Origin: an uncultured Candidatus Actinomarina sp.
GTDB lineage: Bacteria; Actinomycetota; Acidimicrobiia; Actinomarinales; Actinomarinaceae
Length of the DNA: 64,000 nt
Direction: 5' to 3'
NCBI GenBank assembly: GCA_902571385.1
Contig: CACGBK010000005.1
Location: 1-64,000 of the forward strand
Part shown: positions 9,688 to 18,004 of the stretch, in pieces
Numbering within the stretch: position 1 is the stretch's first letter
Layout: every line of letters starts with the position of its first letter
Position numbers and translations under genes: made by a program
The notes under the pieces: model-generated
What the model saw: only the letters and a program-made list of their open reading frames with translations
What the model was told of the DNA's origin: nothing
Databases searched by the model: none

Positions 9688-9705
9688 TTGTGAAACATTT
9701 CACAA
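9688..9705. promoter_or_regulatory. Perfect CRP/FNR-family-like palindrome upstream of whiB
   Basis: TTGTGAAA-CA-TTTCACAA is a perfect 8+8 inverted repeat and contains TGTGA-N6-TCACA, the consensus of CRP-family sites. It ends 13 nt before the GTG start of whiB, just before the ribosome binding site, and is centred about 55 nt from the start of the divergent phosphodiesterase gene. A weak -10-like TACAAT lies at 9670-9675. If that is the whiB promoter, the site would sit in the early transcribed region, which suits repression. No CRP gene is in the window. Confidence 0.55.
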
Positions 9706-9718
9706 AGTAAGGAATAAT

Positions 9719-10003
9719 GTGCAAATAGTAAATTTTGAATTAGAACAAGAACTCTGGATGCAGGAGGGTGCATGCGCATTTGCTGATCCTGACCTCTTCT
9801 TCCCAGTAGGTTCTTCTATGAAAGCTCTAAAACAAGCTGCTGAAGCTAAAGCCATATGTAATGAATGTGATGTAAAGTTAGATTGTTTAGAATATGCTAT
9901 TCGTACAAACCAAGATTCTGGTGTTTGGGGTGGAACAACAGAAGATGAAAGAAAATCAATTAGAAGAGAGTACAAAAAAACTGGTACTCTAGTTGCTTCC
10001 TAA
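9719..10003 (+). CDS. WhiB-family iron-sulfur transcription regulator
   Basis: WhiB-like proteins are small actinobacterial [4Fe-4S] regulators that work with the principal sigma factor. The four ligands are Cys19, Cys47, Cys50 and Cys56 (CxxCx5C), followed by the signature GVWGGTTEDER at about 68-78 and a basic tail (KSIRREYKK) for DNA binding. DPDLFFPVG at 23-31 also fits. The start is GTG 9719, preceded by AAGGAA; this keeps the conserved Trp13. An out-of-frame ATG at 9717 is not used. The gene ends interlocked with the convergent gene at 10000-10003. I cannot assign it to WhiB1, WhiB2 or another paralogue. Confidence 0.93.
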   Translation: MQIVNFELEQELWMQEGACAFADPDLFFPVGSSMKALKQAAEAKAICNECDVKLDCLEYAIRTNQDSGVWGGTTEDERKSIRREYKKTGTLVAS

Positions 10004-10224
10004 ACTAACCCTGCTTCCCTTTTATCACTATCTTCGACAAACTCTATTGAATGTATTTGCTTTGCATTAATGCCAATTTCGCCTTCATCGTCTTTAATCC
10101 AGTACATGCCGCCATTTTGCATTAATTCTTCAATTTCTTTTGTAAATTTTTTCTTATCATCAACTTCGGTTTGAAACTCTTTCATTGAACCTAAAAGTGA
10201 TATCTTAACTTTATGCTTTGCCAC
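10000..10224 (-). CDS. Small DUF3107-like protein
   Basis: The 74-residue protein has an N-terminal strand (KHKVKISLLG), a helix with many Lys and Glu, then GGMYWIKDDEGEIGINAKQIHSIEFVE. That layout resembles the actinobacterial DUF3107 family, which ends in a similar LTLTDEKGRRVLVPA...YVEIG block. The function is unknown. It is the last gene after prs (9 nt gap). Its stop TAG shares CTAA with the stop of whiB on the other strand. It may be unrelated to DUF3107, since the match is by pattern only. Confidence 0.6.
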   Translation of the reverse strand: MAKHKVKISLLGSMKEFQTEVDDKKKFTKEIEELMQNGGMYWIKDDEGEIGINAKQIHSIEFVEDSDKREAGLV

Positions 10225-10233
10225 TTCTTCTCC

Positions 10234-11211
10234 TTATAAAACGTTTTCACCCATAAATATTGCAGAGACAGAATCATCCGCAAAAATAGATGTTAGTGCA
10301 GTTGCAATAATAGAAGAAACGGAGAGGATTTTAACATTACCAATTTTTTCAATATTTCCATTTTGTTTAAGAGTGTCAGTGACAACTATTTCATCAATTG
10401 GTGTATCTTTTAATTTCTCTACACTTTCGTCAGAAAATATACCATGAGTAGCAGCAACACTTACTGACTTTGCCCCTCTTTCAATCAATGCTCTCGAAGC
10501 AGCTGCAATAGTTCCTCCTGTATCAATAATGTCATCAAATAAAATCGCATGTCTATCTTCGACTTCTCCAATTACAGTAAATGCCTTGACTTCATTATGA
10601 ATTTTTGGATCTCTTTTTTTATGAACAAAACCAACATATGCCTCCATGTTTTTTGCAAAAGTTGTTGCTCTTCGAACACCACCTGCGTCAGGTGAAATGA
10701 TTGTTATTGGTTCGTTATATTTATCTTTGAAATAATTTACGAACAGTGGCATTGCAGTAAGGTGATCAAAAGGTTGACTTATAAATCCTTGAATTTGTTG
10801 TGTATGTAAATCTATTGATACGATTCTATCTGCACCTGCTGATATAAATAAATCAGCAACTAAGCGAGCTGAGATAGGTTCTCTTGGTAACGCTTTTTTA
10901 TCTTGTCTTGAGTAAGGATAGAAAGGAAGTACTGCAGTAATTCTTTTTGCAGATGCTCTTTTTAAAGCATCTACAAGTAAAAGTTGTTCCATAATTGTAA
11001 AATTCACTTGGCCTGAATGACTTTGCATTACAAAACAATCTGCACCTCTAACACTTTCCTGGAGACGAATGTAGATTTCCCCGTTAGCAAACTGGGTTTT
11101 ATCTACTTCAGCTAAGTCAGTTCCAAGCTCCTTGGCTACTTTTTCAGCTAATTCCTGGTTTGATGAACCAGAGAAGAGAAGCATTTTCTTTTTTCCAGCT
11201 CGCTCAATCAT
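10234..11211 (-). CDS. prs: Ribose-phosphate pyrophosphokinase
   Basis: It makes PRPP from ribose 5-phosphate and ATP for nucleotide, histidine, tryptophan and NAD synthesis. Its 325 residues are typical of class I enzymes. Visible motifs are FANGEIYIRLQESVRGADCFVMQS (flexible-loop region), PYSRQDKKALPREPISA (ATP binding), VSIDLHTQQIQGF, and the PRPP loop ILFDDIIDTGGT. The start overlaps the end of glmU by 4 nt (ATGA type), so the two are coupled. This glmU-prs pairing is also common in Gram-positive bacteria. Confidence 0.96.
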   Translation of the reverse strand: MIERAGKKKMLLFSGSSNQELAEKVAKELGTDLAEVDKTQFANGEIYIRLQESVRGADCFVMQSHSGQVNFTIMEQLLLVDALKRASAKRITAVLPFYPYSRQDKKALPREPISARLVADLFISAGADRIVSIDLHTQQIQGFISQPFDHLTAMPLFVNYFKDKYNEPITIISPDAGGVRRATTFAKNMEAYVGFVHKKRDPKIHNEVKAFTVIGEVEDRHAILFDDIIDTGGTIAAASRALIERGAKSVSVAATHGIFSDESVEKLKDTPIDEIVVTDTLKQNGNIEKIGNVKILSVSSIIATALTSIFADDSVSAIFMGENVL

Positions 11212-12581
11212 TTTTTACCTTTTTTATTTTTTCTTTGCATGTAGCCATCAATATTCTTTTGATCATTTCTTTCAATACCAAGAGCCCCAGGTGGAACATC
11301 TTTTGTTATAACAGAACCTGCTCCAACCATTGCACCTTCTCCAATTGTTACAGGAGCAACAAGCATCGCATCAGATCCAACAAAAGCATTTTTCTTTATT
11401 TCAGTTTTGTGTTTTTCTTTACCGTCGTAATTTACAGTAATTGCACCAGCTGAAAAATTAACATCTTCCTCTAACTCTGCATCTCCTACATATGCAAGGT
11501 GAGGAACTTTGCTTCCCTTTCCAATCGTAGAATTTTTTGTTTCTGCAAAAGCACCTACTTTGACATCTTCATCCAAAATTGAACCTTTTCTTAAATGAGC
11601 ATATGGCCCAATCTTTCCATTACTTTTTATTTCTGCCTCATCAACTACTGAAAACTGAATCGAAGAGCCCTCTCCTATTTCGGAATCGTTGATAATTGAA
11701 TTGGGTCCAATTATGCAATCTTTTTTAATATTTGTACTACCTGTTAGATGACAATTTGCGAGAATTTTTGCTCCAGGTTCAATCGTTACAGTTTTATCTA
11801 AATAAGTTGAATTCGGATCTTGGAAATATACACCATTGTCCATATGAGTTTGAATTAATTCTTTACGGAGAGTATTTTCAACATCGTTTAGTTGACTCAT
11901 GGAATTTACGCCTTGTATTGAATCTTCACTTACTTGTACTATAACCCTCTCGAGTTTGTTTTGAAAAGCTATATTTATTAAATCTGTTAGATAGAACTCA
12001 TTTTGAATATTTTCGCTTTCTATTTTTCCGATGTATTCATTTAGAAACTTTTTATCAATACAATAAATTCCAGAATTGATTTCTTTTATTTGTTTTTCTT
12101 GTTCATTTGCGTCTGACTCTTCGATTATTTTTTCAAACTCATCTTTATTCTTCACAATCCTTCCATATCCAAATGGATCGTTCACTTCAGCTGTGATTAG
12201 GCCAATTGCTGCTTTTGATGAGACGACATCATTGATTAATAAATCTAAGTCTTTCTTTTTTATAAGTGGAACATCTCCAGGAATTACAACAAGGTAATCA
12301 TTTTTATCATCGTCATACTCTTTACTTTCAACCAATGTTGCTATTGCGTGCCCAGTACCAAGTTGCTTTTCTTGAATAATAGGGATGTAAGATTCAAATA
12401 AAGTTTGGATTACTTTATCAGATTGGTGACCAACAATAACATATTTTTTTTCAAGGTCAGATATGGCCTCTTGAGCATAATTAATCATTGGTTTTCCAAG
12501 TACGCTTTGAAGAACTTTAGGTAAAGGGGATTTCATTCTAGTCCCCTGACCTGCAGCTAAAATTACACCTGAAATATTCAT
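11208..12581 (-). CDS. glmU: Bifunctional GlmU: glucosamine-1-P acetyltransferase / GlcNAc-1-P uridyltransferase
   Basis: It makes UDP-GlcNAc for peptidoglycan and other glycans. The N-terminal uridyltransferase domain starts with ILAAGQGTRMKSPLPKVL and includes GTGHAI and YGRIVKN. The C-terminal left-handed beta helix (about 250-440) has hexapeptide repeats and KVGAFAETKNS, HLAYVGDAE and NYDGKEKH, the acetyltransferase site. At 457 residues it is full length, with a Lys-rich tail (RKNKKGKK). The tRNA-Gln gene ends 8 nt upstream of its start, so the RNA may be processed out of a shared transcript. Confidence 0.96.
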   Translation of the reverse strand: MNISGVILAAGQGTRMKSPLPKVLQSVLGKPMINYAQEAISDLEKKYVIVGHQSDKVIQTLFESYIPIIQEKQLGTGHAIATLVESKEYDDDKNDYLVVIPGDVPLIKKKDLDLLINDVVSSKAAIGLITAEVNDPFGYGRIVKNKDEFEKIIEESDANEQEKQIKEINSGIYCIDKKFLNEYIGKIESENIQNEFYLTDLINIAFQNKLERVIVQVSEDSIQGVNSMSQLNDVENTLRKELIQTHMDNGVYFQDPNSTYLDKTVTIEPGAKILANCHLTGSTNIKKDCIIGPNSIINDSEIGEGSSIQFSVVDEAEIKSNGKIGPYAHLRKGSILDEDVKVGAFAETKNSTIGKGSKVPHLAYVGDAELEEDVNFSAGAITVNYDGKEKHKTEIKKNAFVGSDAMLVAPVTIGEGAMVGAGSVITKDVPPGALGIERNDQKNIDGYMQRKNKKGKK

Positions 12582-12589
12582 TTATTTTT

Positions 12590-12664
12590 TGGCTGGGGGA
12601 GAAGGACTCGAACCCTCAACGTTTGGACCAAAACCAAATGTGTTGCCAATTACACCATCCCCCA
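12590..12664 (-). tRNA. tRNA-Gln (anticodon TTG), CCA encoded
   Basis: The reverse strand folds as a cloverleaf. The acceptor stem is TGGGGGA with TCCCCCA, discriminator G, and CCA is encoded at 12590-12592. The anticodon stem TTTGG/CCAAA closes the loop TTTTGGT, giving anticodon TTG, which reads CAA/CAG. The T arm contains GTTCGAGTC. It sits between ispE and glmU on the same strand. Confidence 0.95.
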
Positions 12665-12680
12665 TCGTCTGTATCTAATT

Positions 12681-13505
12681 CTAATCCGAAATTGTTTCGA
12701 AACTAAAATCAATTTTTTTTACTAGTTTTACAAGTTTAAATTGGTTCAAATCTATTAGGTCAATTTTTTTTGTCAGCTCGTCGGTGTCTCCCAAACTAAA
12801 CATTGAACTTCCGCTTCCTGACAAATAGAATTCAAGATTTGTAATTGACTCTAGATTATTTTTAATCTTCAGTAGATTTGGTTGCAATGTTTGAGCAGGT
12901 ATCCAAAAATCATTAAAGATTTTTAACCCTTCATATTCATTTATCTCCAAATTGTCCTGACTTAATTCATCAAACATAGAGAATGCATCTTTAGTAGAAA
13001 TTTTTTCATTAGGCACAACAAGAATCATATTTATATCTCTTTGAAGATTTTCTGGATTCACTATGTCTCCAATACCGAAAATATTGGCTGGTTTACCTGT
13101 TATGAAGAAAGGAACGTCACTTCCAACGTTTACTGCGATTTCTCTATGTGTAGGCATTTGTAAGTTATATTTTTTAGTAAGAGTTGAGATTATTCCTGCA
13201 GCATTTGAACTTCCACCACCTAAGCCAGCTTCAATTGGAATATTTTTTTTAATTATTATGTCAAAAAATCCAGGTAGATTAGATCTACTTCTTAATAGAT
13301 TTAAAGATTTTGATATAGTGTTTTCTTTAGAAATTCCTTCTTTATCAAATTGAATTTTATCAACATCAGCATTAGTTTCTTTAATTTCTATCGAATCATA
13401 TAAATCAATGGGAACTATTAGTGAGCTTATATTATGAAGTCCATCCTCAATATCTTTTAAAATTTTTAAATTTAAATTAATTTTTGCGTATGTGTTAATT
13501 TTCAT
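12681..13505 (-). CDS. ispE: 4-diphosphocytidyl-2-C-methyl-D-erythritol kinase
   Basis: It phosphorylates CDP-methylerythritol in the MEP route to isoprenoids. GHMP-kinase features are the N-terminal TYAKINLNLKI with the substrate-binding Lys, the ATP loop IPIEAGLGGGSSNAAG, SDVPFFITG, and the C-terminal SGSGSSMFSL. The length of 274 is slightly short but complete. The start overlaps the end of rsmA by 4 nt. The pair rsmA-ispE is a conserved actinobacterial arrangement, which supports both calls. Confidence 0.95.
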   Translation of the reverse strand: MKINTYAKINLNLKILKDIEDGLHNISSLIVPIDLYDSIEIKETNADVDKIQFDKEGISKENTISKSLNLLRSRSNLPGFFDIIIKKNIPIEAGLGGGSSNAAGIISTLTKKYNLQMPTHREIAVNVGSDVPFFITGKPANIFGIGDIVNPENLQRDINMILVVPNEKISTKDAFSMFDELSQDNLEINEYEGLKIFNDFWIPAQTLQPNLLKIKNNLESITNLEFYLSGSGSSMFSLGDTDELTKKIDLIDLNQFKLVKLVKKIDFSFETISD

Positions 13506-14293
13506 GAATTTATTTCCGCTATTGCTAAGTAATTTTCAGGTGTCAATTCCTGTGGTCTTAAGTTTAAATCCAATGAAAGTTTTTTTGAGGATTCTTCGTC
13601 AATGTAGTCTTTCAAAGCAGTTTTTATTTTTTTCCTTTTTTGTTGAAAAGCAACTTTTGAAATTTCAAAAGCTTTCATTCTCATATCTTCATCAATTAAA
13701 GTCTCTCTTTGAAGAGTTACAACAGTAGATAAAATTTTTGGTTTAGGTTCGAAACAATTTTTGCTTACATTGAACTGAATTTTTGAATTTGTAAATAAAG
13801 ACGAAAGAACCGACAATGATCCATATTGTTTTGTATCTGGCTTTGCCACAATTCTTTCTGCTACTTCATCCTGAAGCATTACAACATATCGATGTATTTG
13901 GGGAACTTCAGTAATTAATTTCACTAACAATCTAGTTCCAATATTGTAAGGAAGATTACCTACCATTATCCACCATGGACCAGTTAACTGACTATAGTCA
14001 TAGTCCATTGCATCCTCATTAATAATCTCTATATTCGGAACATCTCCAAAACGTTCTCCAAGTATATTTGTTAATTCGTTATCAACTTCTATCGCTTTAA
14101 TTCTGTAATTATCTTTTAACAATTCGTTGGTTAATGATCCTGTACCAGGACCTATTTCTAATATGGGATCTGCAAGTTGCCCCTGAACAAGTTTCGTAAT
14201 TTTTCGAGAAATATTTGAATCAATTAAAAAGTTTTGTCCTAAACTTTTTTTAGGCTTTATGTTTAATTTATTAATCCAAAAAACTTCACTCAA
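13502..14293 (-). CDS. rsmA: 16S rRNA dimethyladenosine transferase RsmA (KsgA)
   Basis: It dimethylates two adjacent adenosines near the 3' end of 16S rRNA during late small-subunit assembly. The SAM pocket reads KSLGQNFLIDSNI then ILEIGPGTGSLT, and the catalytic NLPY is in VGNLPYNIGTRLL. The C-terminal helical domain has the usual FxPKPK (FEPKPKILSTVV). At 263 residues it is normal. It overlaps tatD by 4 nt upstream and ispE by 4 nt downstream, forming a tightly coupled run. Confidence 0.95.
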   Translation of the reverse strand: MSEVFWINKLNIKPKKSLGQNFLIDSNISRKITKLVQGQLADPILEIGPGTGSLTNELLKDNYRIKAIEVDNELTNILGERFGDVPNIEIINEDAMDYDYSQLTGPWWIMVGNLPYNIGTRLLVKLITEVPQIHRYVVMLQDEVAERIVAKPDTKQYGSLSVLSSLFTNSKIQFNVSKNCFEPKPKILSTVVTLQRETLIDEDMRMKAFEISKVAFQQKRKKIKTALKDYIDEESSKKLSLDLNLRPQELTPENYLAIAEINS

Positions 14294-15036
14294 GATTGCC
14301 TACCTAATAATCTTCTAGAATTTTCAATTGTGATTTCGGATAATTTTTTTTGATCAATATCTAATATATTTGATATCTTCATAGCTGTATGTTCAATGAA
14401 ATTTGGTCTGTTGTCTTGTCCTCTTAATGGAACAGGAGCTAAATAGGGTGTGTCCGTCTCTAGAAGTAATTTATCAATTGGAATTTCCATGACAGATAAC
14501 TGTAAATCTTTTGCTGTGTCATATGTAACGATCCCAGATATTGAAAAATATACCCCTAATTCAACAAACCGTTTTGTCCACCTTCTTCCACCTGTCCAAG
14601 AATGTAAAATTATAGAAGAAGGATTATTAAATTCAACAAGTTGATCATAGGTATCCTGGAAACTGTCTCGACAATGAATAATAATCGGCTTATCAAGTTG
14701 TTTTGAATGCTCAAGATGAAATAAGAAATTTTCTAATTGTTCTTCTTTTGTTGATAAATTTCTATAAAAATCAAGACCTGTCTCTCCAATTAAGTCAGCC
14801 TCTTGGAAAAGGTTCTCTAGTGACTGCCTTTGAGAATTTAATAGTTTTGCATCATGTGGATGTAGACCTGCAGACCAGTAACTTTCAAGGTCCATCTCTG
14901 AACTTATCTCTTTTGCTTTTAATGATGATTCAGTATCTACTCCAGGAATTATCAAAAATTCAATATTATGAAAATTTTCACTATCTAATGTTTCATCAAT
15001 TAGCTGCAAATGACAATGAGTATCAACCCATTTCAT
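14290..15036 (-). CDS. tatD: TatD-family metal-dependent deoxyribonuclease
   Basis: It is a TIM-barrel metal hydrolase of the TatD family, whose members act as 3'-5' exonucleases or D-aminoacyl-tRNA deacylase-like enzymes. Metal ligands are seen in VDTHCHL, GETGLDF, IIHCRDS, LHSWTGG and LLETDTPYLAP. I start it at ATG 15036 (MKWVDTHCHL), because the longer frame from GTG 15063 adds nine non-conserved residues and has no better ribosome site. It leads the tatD-rsmA-ispE run and diverges from the AbrB-like gene over 54 nt. Confidence 0.92.
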   Translation of the reverse strand: MKWVDTHCHLQLIDETLDSENFHNIEFLIIPGVDTESSLKAKEISSEMDLESYWSAGLHPHDAKLLNSQRQSLENLFQEADLIGETGLDFYRNLSTKEEQLENFLFHLEHSKQLDKPIIIHCRDSFQDTYDQLVEFNNPSSIILHSWTGGRRWTKRFVELGVYFSISGIVTYDTAKDLQLSVMEIPIDKLLLETDTPYLAPVPLRGQDNRPNFIEHTAMKISNILDIDQKKLSEITIENSRRLLGRQS

Positions 15037-15090
15037 TTTCTTATAAGATTGATTTTTATTCACTACTATAAGAATAGGAGTATTAGAAAT

Positions 15091-15330
15091 ATGGTCAAAG
15101 GTAATAAATCTAAGATTGATAATTTAGGAAGAGTAGTAATACCAAAATCAATTAGAAATGCTCTAAACGTCAAACATAACGATGAAATAACTATGCGTGT
15201 TGAAAATCAATCCTTGATAATTACAAAAAATAATTCCACTTGCAGTATTTGCCCTGAAGAAAAGGTTGAAGTACAGATCAAAGACAAGTTTTTATGTAAA
15301 AGCTGTGTTGAAGCAATTAAAGATTTTTGA
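15091..15330 (+). CDS. AbrB/SpoVT-like DNA-binding protein with C-terminal four-Cys zinc module
   Basis: The 79-residue protein begins with a swapped-hairpin AbrB domain: IDNLGRVVIPKSIRNALNV, then DEITMRVENQSLIITK. The second half has CSICPEE...FLCKSC, a CxxC-x-CxxC arrangement that probably binds zinc. The start at ATG 15091 has AGGAG at 15077-15081; a longer frame upstream overlaps tatD and has no ribosome site. It is a likely transcription-state or antitoxin-like regulator, but no toxin gene is adjacent. Its last 14 nt overlap convergent rsmI. The target genes are unknown. Confidence 0.85.
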   Translation: MVKGNKSKIDNLGRVVIPKSIRNALNVKHNDEITMRVENQSLIITKNNSTCSICPEEKVEVQIKDKFLCKSCVEAIKDF

Positions 15331-16132
15331 TTGCGTCGTAAATTTTATTAACTGTCTCTTTATTCAGTGATGAAATAATTTTTGCAATTTCTCTTTTAGG
15401 AACTTGAAACTCAATTAGTTTGTTTGCAAAATTTTCTATATCAATATCAAGAGTTTTTAATTTATCAGATTTACCTATAACAAGAGTCACTTCTCCTTTA
15501 TATTTGTTTTCAGGTATATCATTGAGAAGCTCTTGAGCTGTGCCTCGGTATATAGATTCAAATTTTTTTGTTAATTCGCGACAAACTACTATTTCATTTT
15601 GTAAGTTTCTGCTTACAAATTCTTTTAAATCATTCATGAGTCTATTTGGTGATGTAAAACAAACCAAAGGATGTGAAGCTTCCGAAATAAGGTTATAAAA
15701 ATTTGATCTTTCTTTTCCCGACTTAGGTATAAAGCCTAGAAAAGTAAATCTGTCTATATCGAATCCAGACAAAGTTAAAGCAACTAAAACACTTGAGGGG
15801 CCTGGTATAGATACAATTTCGCGATTATCTTCTATAAGTTGTTTAATCAATACATTTCCGGGATCAGAAATAAGTGGTGTTCCTGCATCTGAAATCATGG
15901 CAACTGATTTGTTTTCACTCAACAACTTTGAAATCTCAGATACTTTCTTAATTTCATTTCCCTTGAAGTATGATCTAACATCTTTCTTCAAATTCAAATG
16001 AGACAATAACTTTTTTGCTACTCGAGTATCTTCTGCATAGACCACATCAACTATCGATAAAGTATTCAGTAATCTTTGTGAGATATCTTGTAAATTGCCA
16101 ATAGGAGTTGGGCAAATATAAAAAGTACCCAT
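15317..16132 (-). CDS. rsmI: 16S rRNA 2'-O-methyltransferase RsmI
   Basis: It methylates the ribose of C1402 in 16S rRNA using SAM. Motifs of the tetrapyrrole-methylase fold are visible: YICPTPIGNLQDIS at the start, YAEDTRVAKKLL, AMISDAGTPLISDPG, IPGPSSVLVAL, and ELTKKFE. I start it at ATG 16132 (MGTFYICPTPIGN), one nucleotide after the stop of the lipoprotein gene. This gives 271 residues, the family norm; the frame extends 13 codons further but those are not conserved. The tail overlaps the AbrB-like gene. Confidence 0.95.
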   Translation of the reverse strand: MGTFYICPTPIGNLQDISQRLLNTLSIVDVVYAEDTRVAKKLLSHLNLKKDVRSYFKGNEIKKVSEISKLLSENKSVAMISDAGTPLISDPGNVLIKQLIEDNREIVSIPGPSSVLVALTLSGFDIDRFTFLGFIPKSGKERSNFYNLISEASHPLVCFTSPNRLMNDLKEFVSRNLQNEIVVCRELTKKFESIYRGTAQELLNDIPENKYKGEVTLVIGKSDKLKTLDIDIENFANKLIEFQVPKREIAKIISSLNKETVNKIYDAIKNL

Positions 16133-16133
16133 C

Positions 16134-17531
16134 TTAAAAATTTGTATTACATTGCTCTGATGAACAATCACTTAAAAAATTAATAATGAAATCTAAATCG
16201 TTTGAAAGAGCAAGCCTTAAGTAATTACCATCATTATAAATCCATAAATTTGTCTCTCCCTCGTAAAGGTTGCCTTTCCAATTTCCAATGTCGTTTGATA
16301 ATTTTGTAAATCTTGTTTGAAAATTAGCCCAATTCATAAATGCTTCTGCTATCTCACCTAACTCATTTGAATCATCACCCTGAATTTTTACTGTCATGAA
16401 CAATTGATTATCATCATTAACATAATCAACCCACGAACCACCACCAAGCCCAATAGCTGCATTAACAGCATCAACTGGTCCAATTTTTGTCTGCAATAAA
16501 TAAACAATATCAAGAGAATCAAGTTGGCCTTCCTCAAGAAAAGAGAATTCTTCTAGCTCAAGTGTCTCAATTTTTACATTGACGTATGGTTCTTCAGAAA
16601 AATATTTATCTGGAGAATAAATTTGCTCAGCAGTTGGTAATTTGTACAATGCTTCATTCAAGGCTTGCATTTTTCCATTGCTATGGATTTCTTTCCCTAA
16701 TCGACCTCCAAAATCATAATAAAGATCGTTTGGAATATAAAAATATGAAGGCAATGAAACAGAGCATGCAAAATTTGGACGTTGATAAGACATATCTTGT
16801 CTATCATATGGGTCTAAATTTGCTACCCAATATGCTTGTACTAAATCAGCTTGAGCCTCCATTATTGATCGTCTTCCTGGATAATTCATAAAATCGTCAT
16901 TCTCTTTCATAGTGGTATACCATTCTGAGAGATCAATTGTCTGACCTTGAAGAGAATGAACTAATTCATGGACAATTACAGATTGCTCCCAAAGATTTAA
17001 TTTTGTTTGATTTCGTTTAATTGGAACTCTAAGTATTTTATCTAAGAGATTATATGAGCCTGCTGAAGCACATCTTTGAAACTCTACAATAAGATCTTTC
17101 ATTTCTTGTGGAGACGCATTTGTTAATCCCCACATGTTCTCTGACAAGACAGCTATTTCCCATTCACCTTCTTCGTAATCTTTTTCAAAGTCATCTAAAT
17201 ATGATGCAGCGTTGTAATCTCTATAGCCTTCCAAAGTGTAAAGGTTAAATTTTGGATATTCACTAAACTCCAAGCCTGTTTTTTTCTCTACAAAAGCAAT
17301 CAATTCATCAAATTGTTCTTTCATCTCTGAACTTACTGGAAGTAATTCAACTCCAAATTCATCAACTATAATTTCTTGCTCGGCTTTAATTGTTGTAGTT
17401 GTAGATGTTGTTTTAAGGGTACTTGTAGATGTGTTGGACATATCATCAACAACTTGAGGTTGCGAACTTGAATCTGGTGTACAGCTTGTTACTAAAAAAA
17501 TGATTAATAAATAATTTATGTATTTTCTCAT
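16134..17531 (-). CDS. Lipoprotein with gluzincin-type metalloprotease motif
   Basis: The 465-residue protein starts with a lipoprotein signal (LIIFLVTSC, lipidated Cys17). A Ser/Thr-rich linker follows (residues 20-50) and then a large domain. The sequence VIVHELVHSLQ gives His188-Glu189...His192, and EAQAD at 225-229 supplies a plausible third ligand Glu225, as in gluzincins. It is likely an outward-facing membrane-anchored protease or a protein derived from one. I do not recognise a named family. It is transcribed ahead of rsmI and diverges from mscL. Confidence 0.7.
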   Translation of the reverse strand: MRKYINYLLIIFLVTSCTPDSSSQPQVVDDMSNTSTSTLKTTSTTTTIKAEQEIIVDEFGVELLPVSSEMKEQFDELIAFVEKKTGLEFSEYPKFNLYTLEGYRDYNAASYLDDFEKDYEEGEWEIAVLSENMWGLTNASPQEMKDLIVEFQRCASAGSYNLLDKILRVPIKRNQTKLNLWEQSVIVHELVHSLQGQTIDLSEWYTTMKENDDFMNYPGRRSIMEAQADLVQAYWVANLDPYDRQDMSYQRPNFACSVSLPSYFYIPNDLYYDFGGRLGKEIHSNGKMQALNEALYKLPTAEQIYSPDKYFSEEPYVNVKIETLELEEFSFLEEGQLDSLDIVYLLQTKIGPVDAVNAAIGLGGGSWVDYVNDDNQLFMTVKIQGDDSNELGEIAEAFMNWANFQTRFTKLSNDIGNWKGNLYEGETNLWIYNDGNYLRLALSNDLDFIINFLSDCSSEQCNTNF

Positions 17532-17584
17532 AGGATTTAAGAATAATTGTAATCTTAATTATTGAGATACAAATAGGAGGATTC

Positions 17585-17992
17585 ATGATAAAAGAATTTA
17601 GAAATTTTATCAATAGAGGTAATGTTGTTGAGCTTGGAGTTGCATTTGTTATGGGTGCATCATTTAAGTCTTTAGTCGATGTATTTACAAAAAAATTAAT
17701 TGAACCATTAATCGGTTTGATAATTAACTTGCCTAATCTTGATAATCTTGGTCTTTTTGGTGATATTGATCCAAAGTCAGGATTACAATCAGGAAGCTTT
17801 GGAGCTTTTTTAGGTGAGGTGATTAATTACCTCATAATTGCATTTGTAATGTTTTTAGTTATAAAGGCGTATAATCATTTCGAGGAAATGGTTGATGATG
17901 AGGAAAATGAAGAAGTAGTTGCAGCAGAATCAAAAGAGGTAGCTCTTTTGAAAGAAATAAGAGATGGAATAAATAACCTTCAAACAAAGTAA
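17585..17992 (+). CDS. mscL: Large-conductance mechanosensitive channel
   Basis: MscL opens under membrane tension to release osmolytes during hypo-osmotic shock. The 135-residue protein begins with EFRNFINRGNVVELGVAFVMGASF, the N-terminal helix plus TM1 pore residues. TM2 is near 78-100 (EVINYLIIAFVMFLVIKAY), and a cytoplasmic helix rich in Glu (DDEENEEVV) ends with EVALLKEIRDGI. A good ribosome site, AGGAGG, lies 6 nt before the ATG. The periplasmic loop contains GDIDPKSGLQSG. The ABC transporter gene follows after 12 nt. Confidence 0.96.
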   Translation: MIKEFRNFINRGNVVELGVAFVMGASFKSLVDVFTKKLIEPLIGLIINLPNLDNLGLFGDIDPKSGLQSGSFGAFLGEVINYLIIAFVMFLVIKAYNHFEEMVDDEENEEVVAAESKEVALLKEIRDGINNLQTK

Positions 17993-18004
17993 CATTGATT
18001 CATA

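Noticed and set aside
15010-15090. N-terminal extension of the AbrB-like protein
   Set aside because: It overlaps divergent tatD, has no ribosome site, and the AbrB domain starts right after ATG 15091, which has AGGAG.
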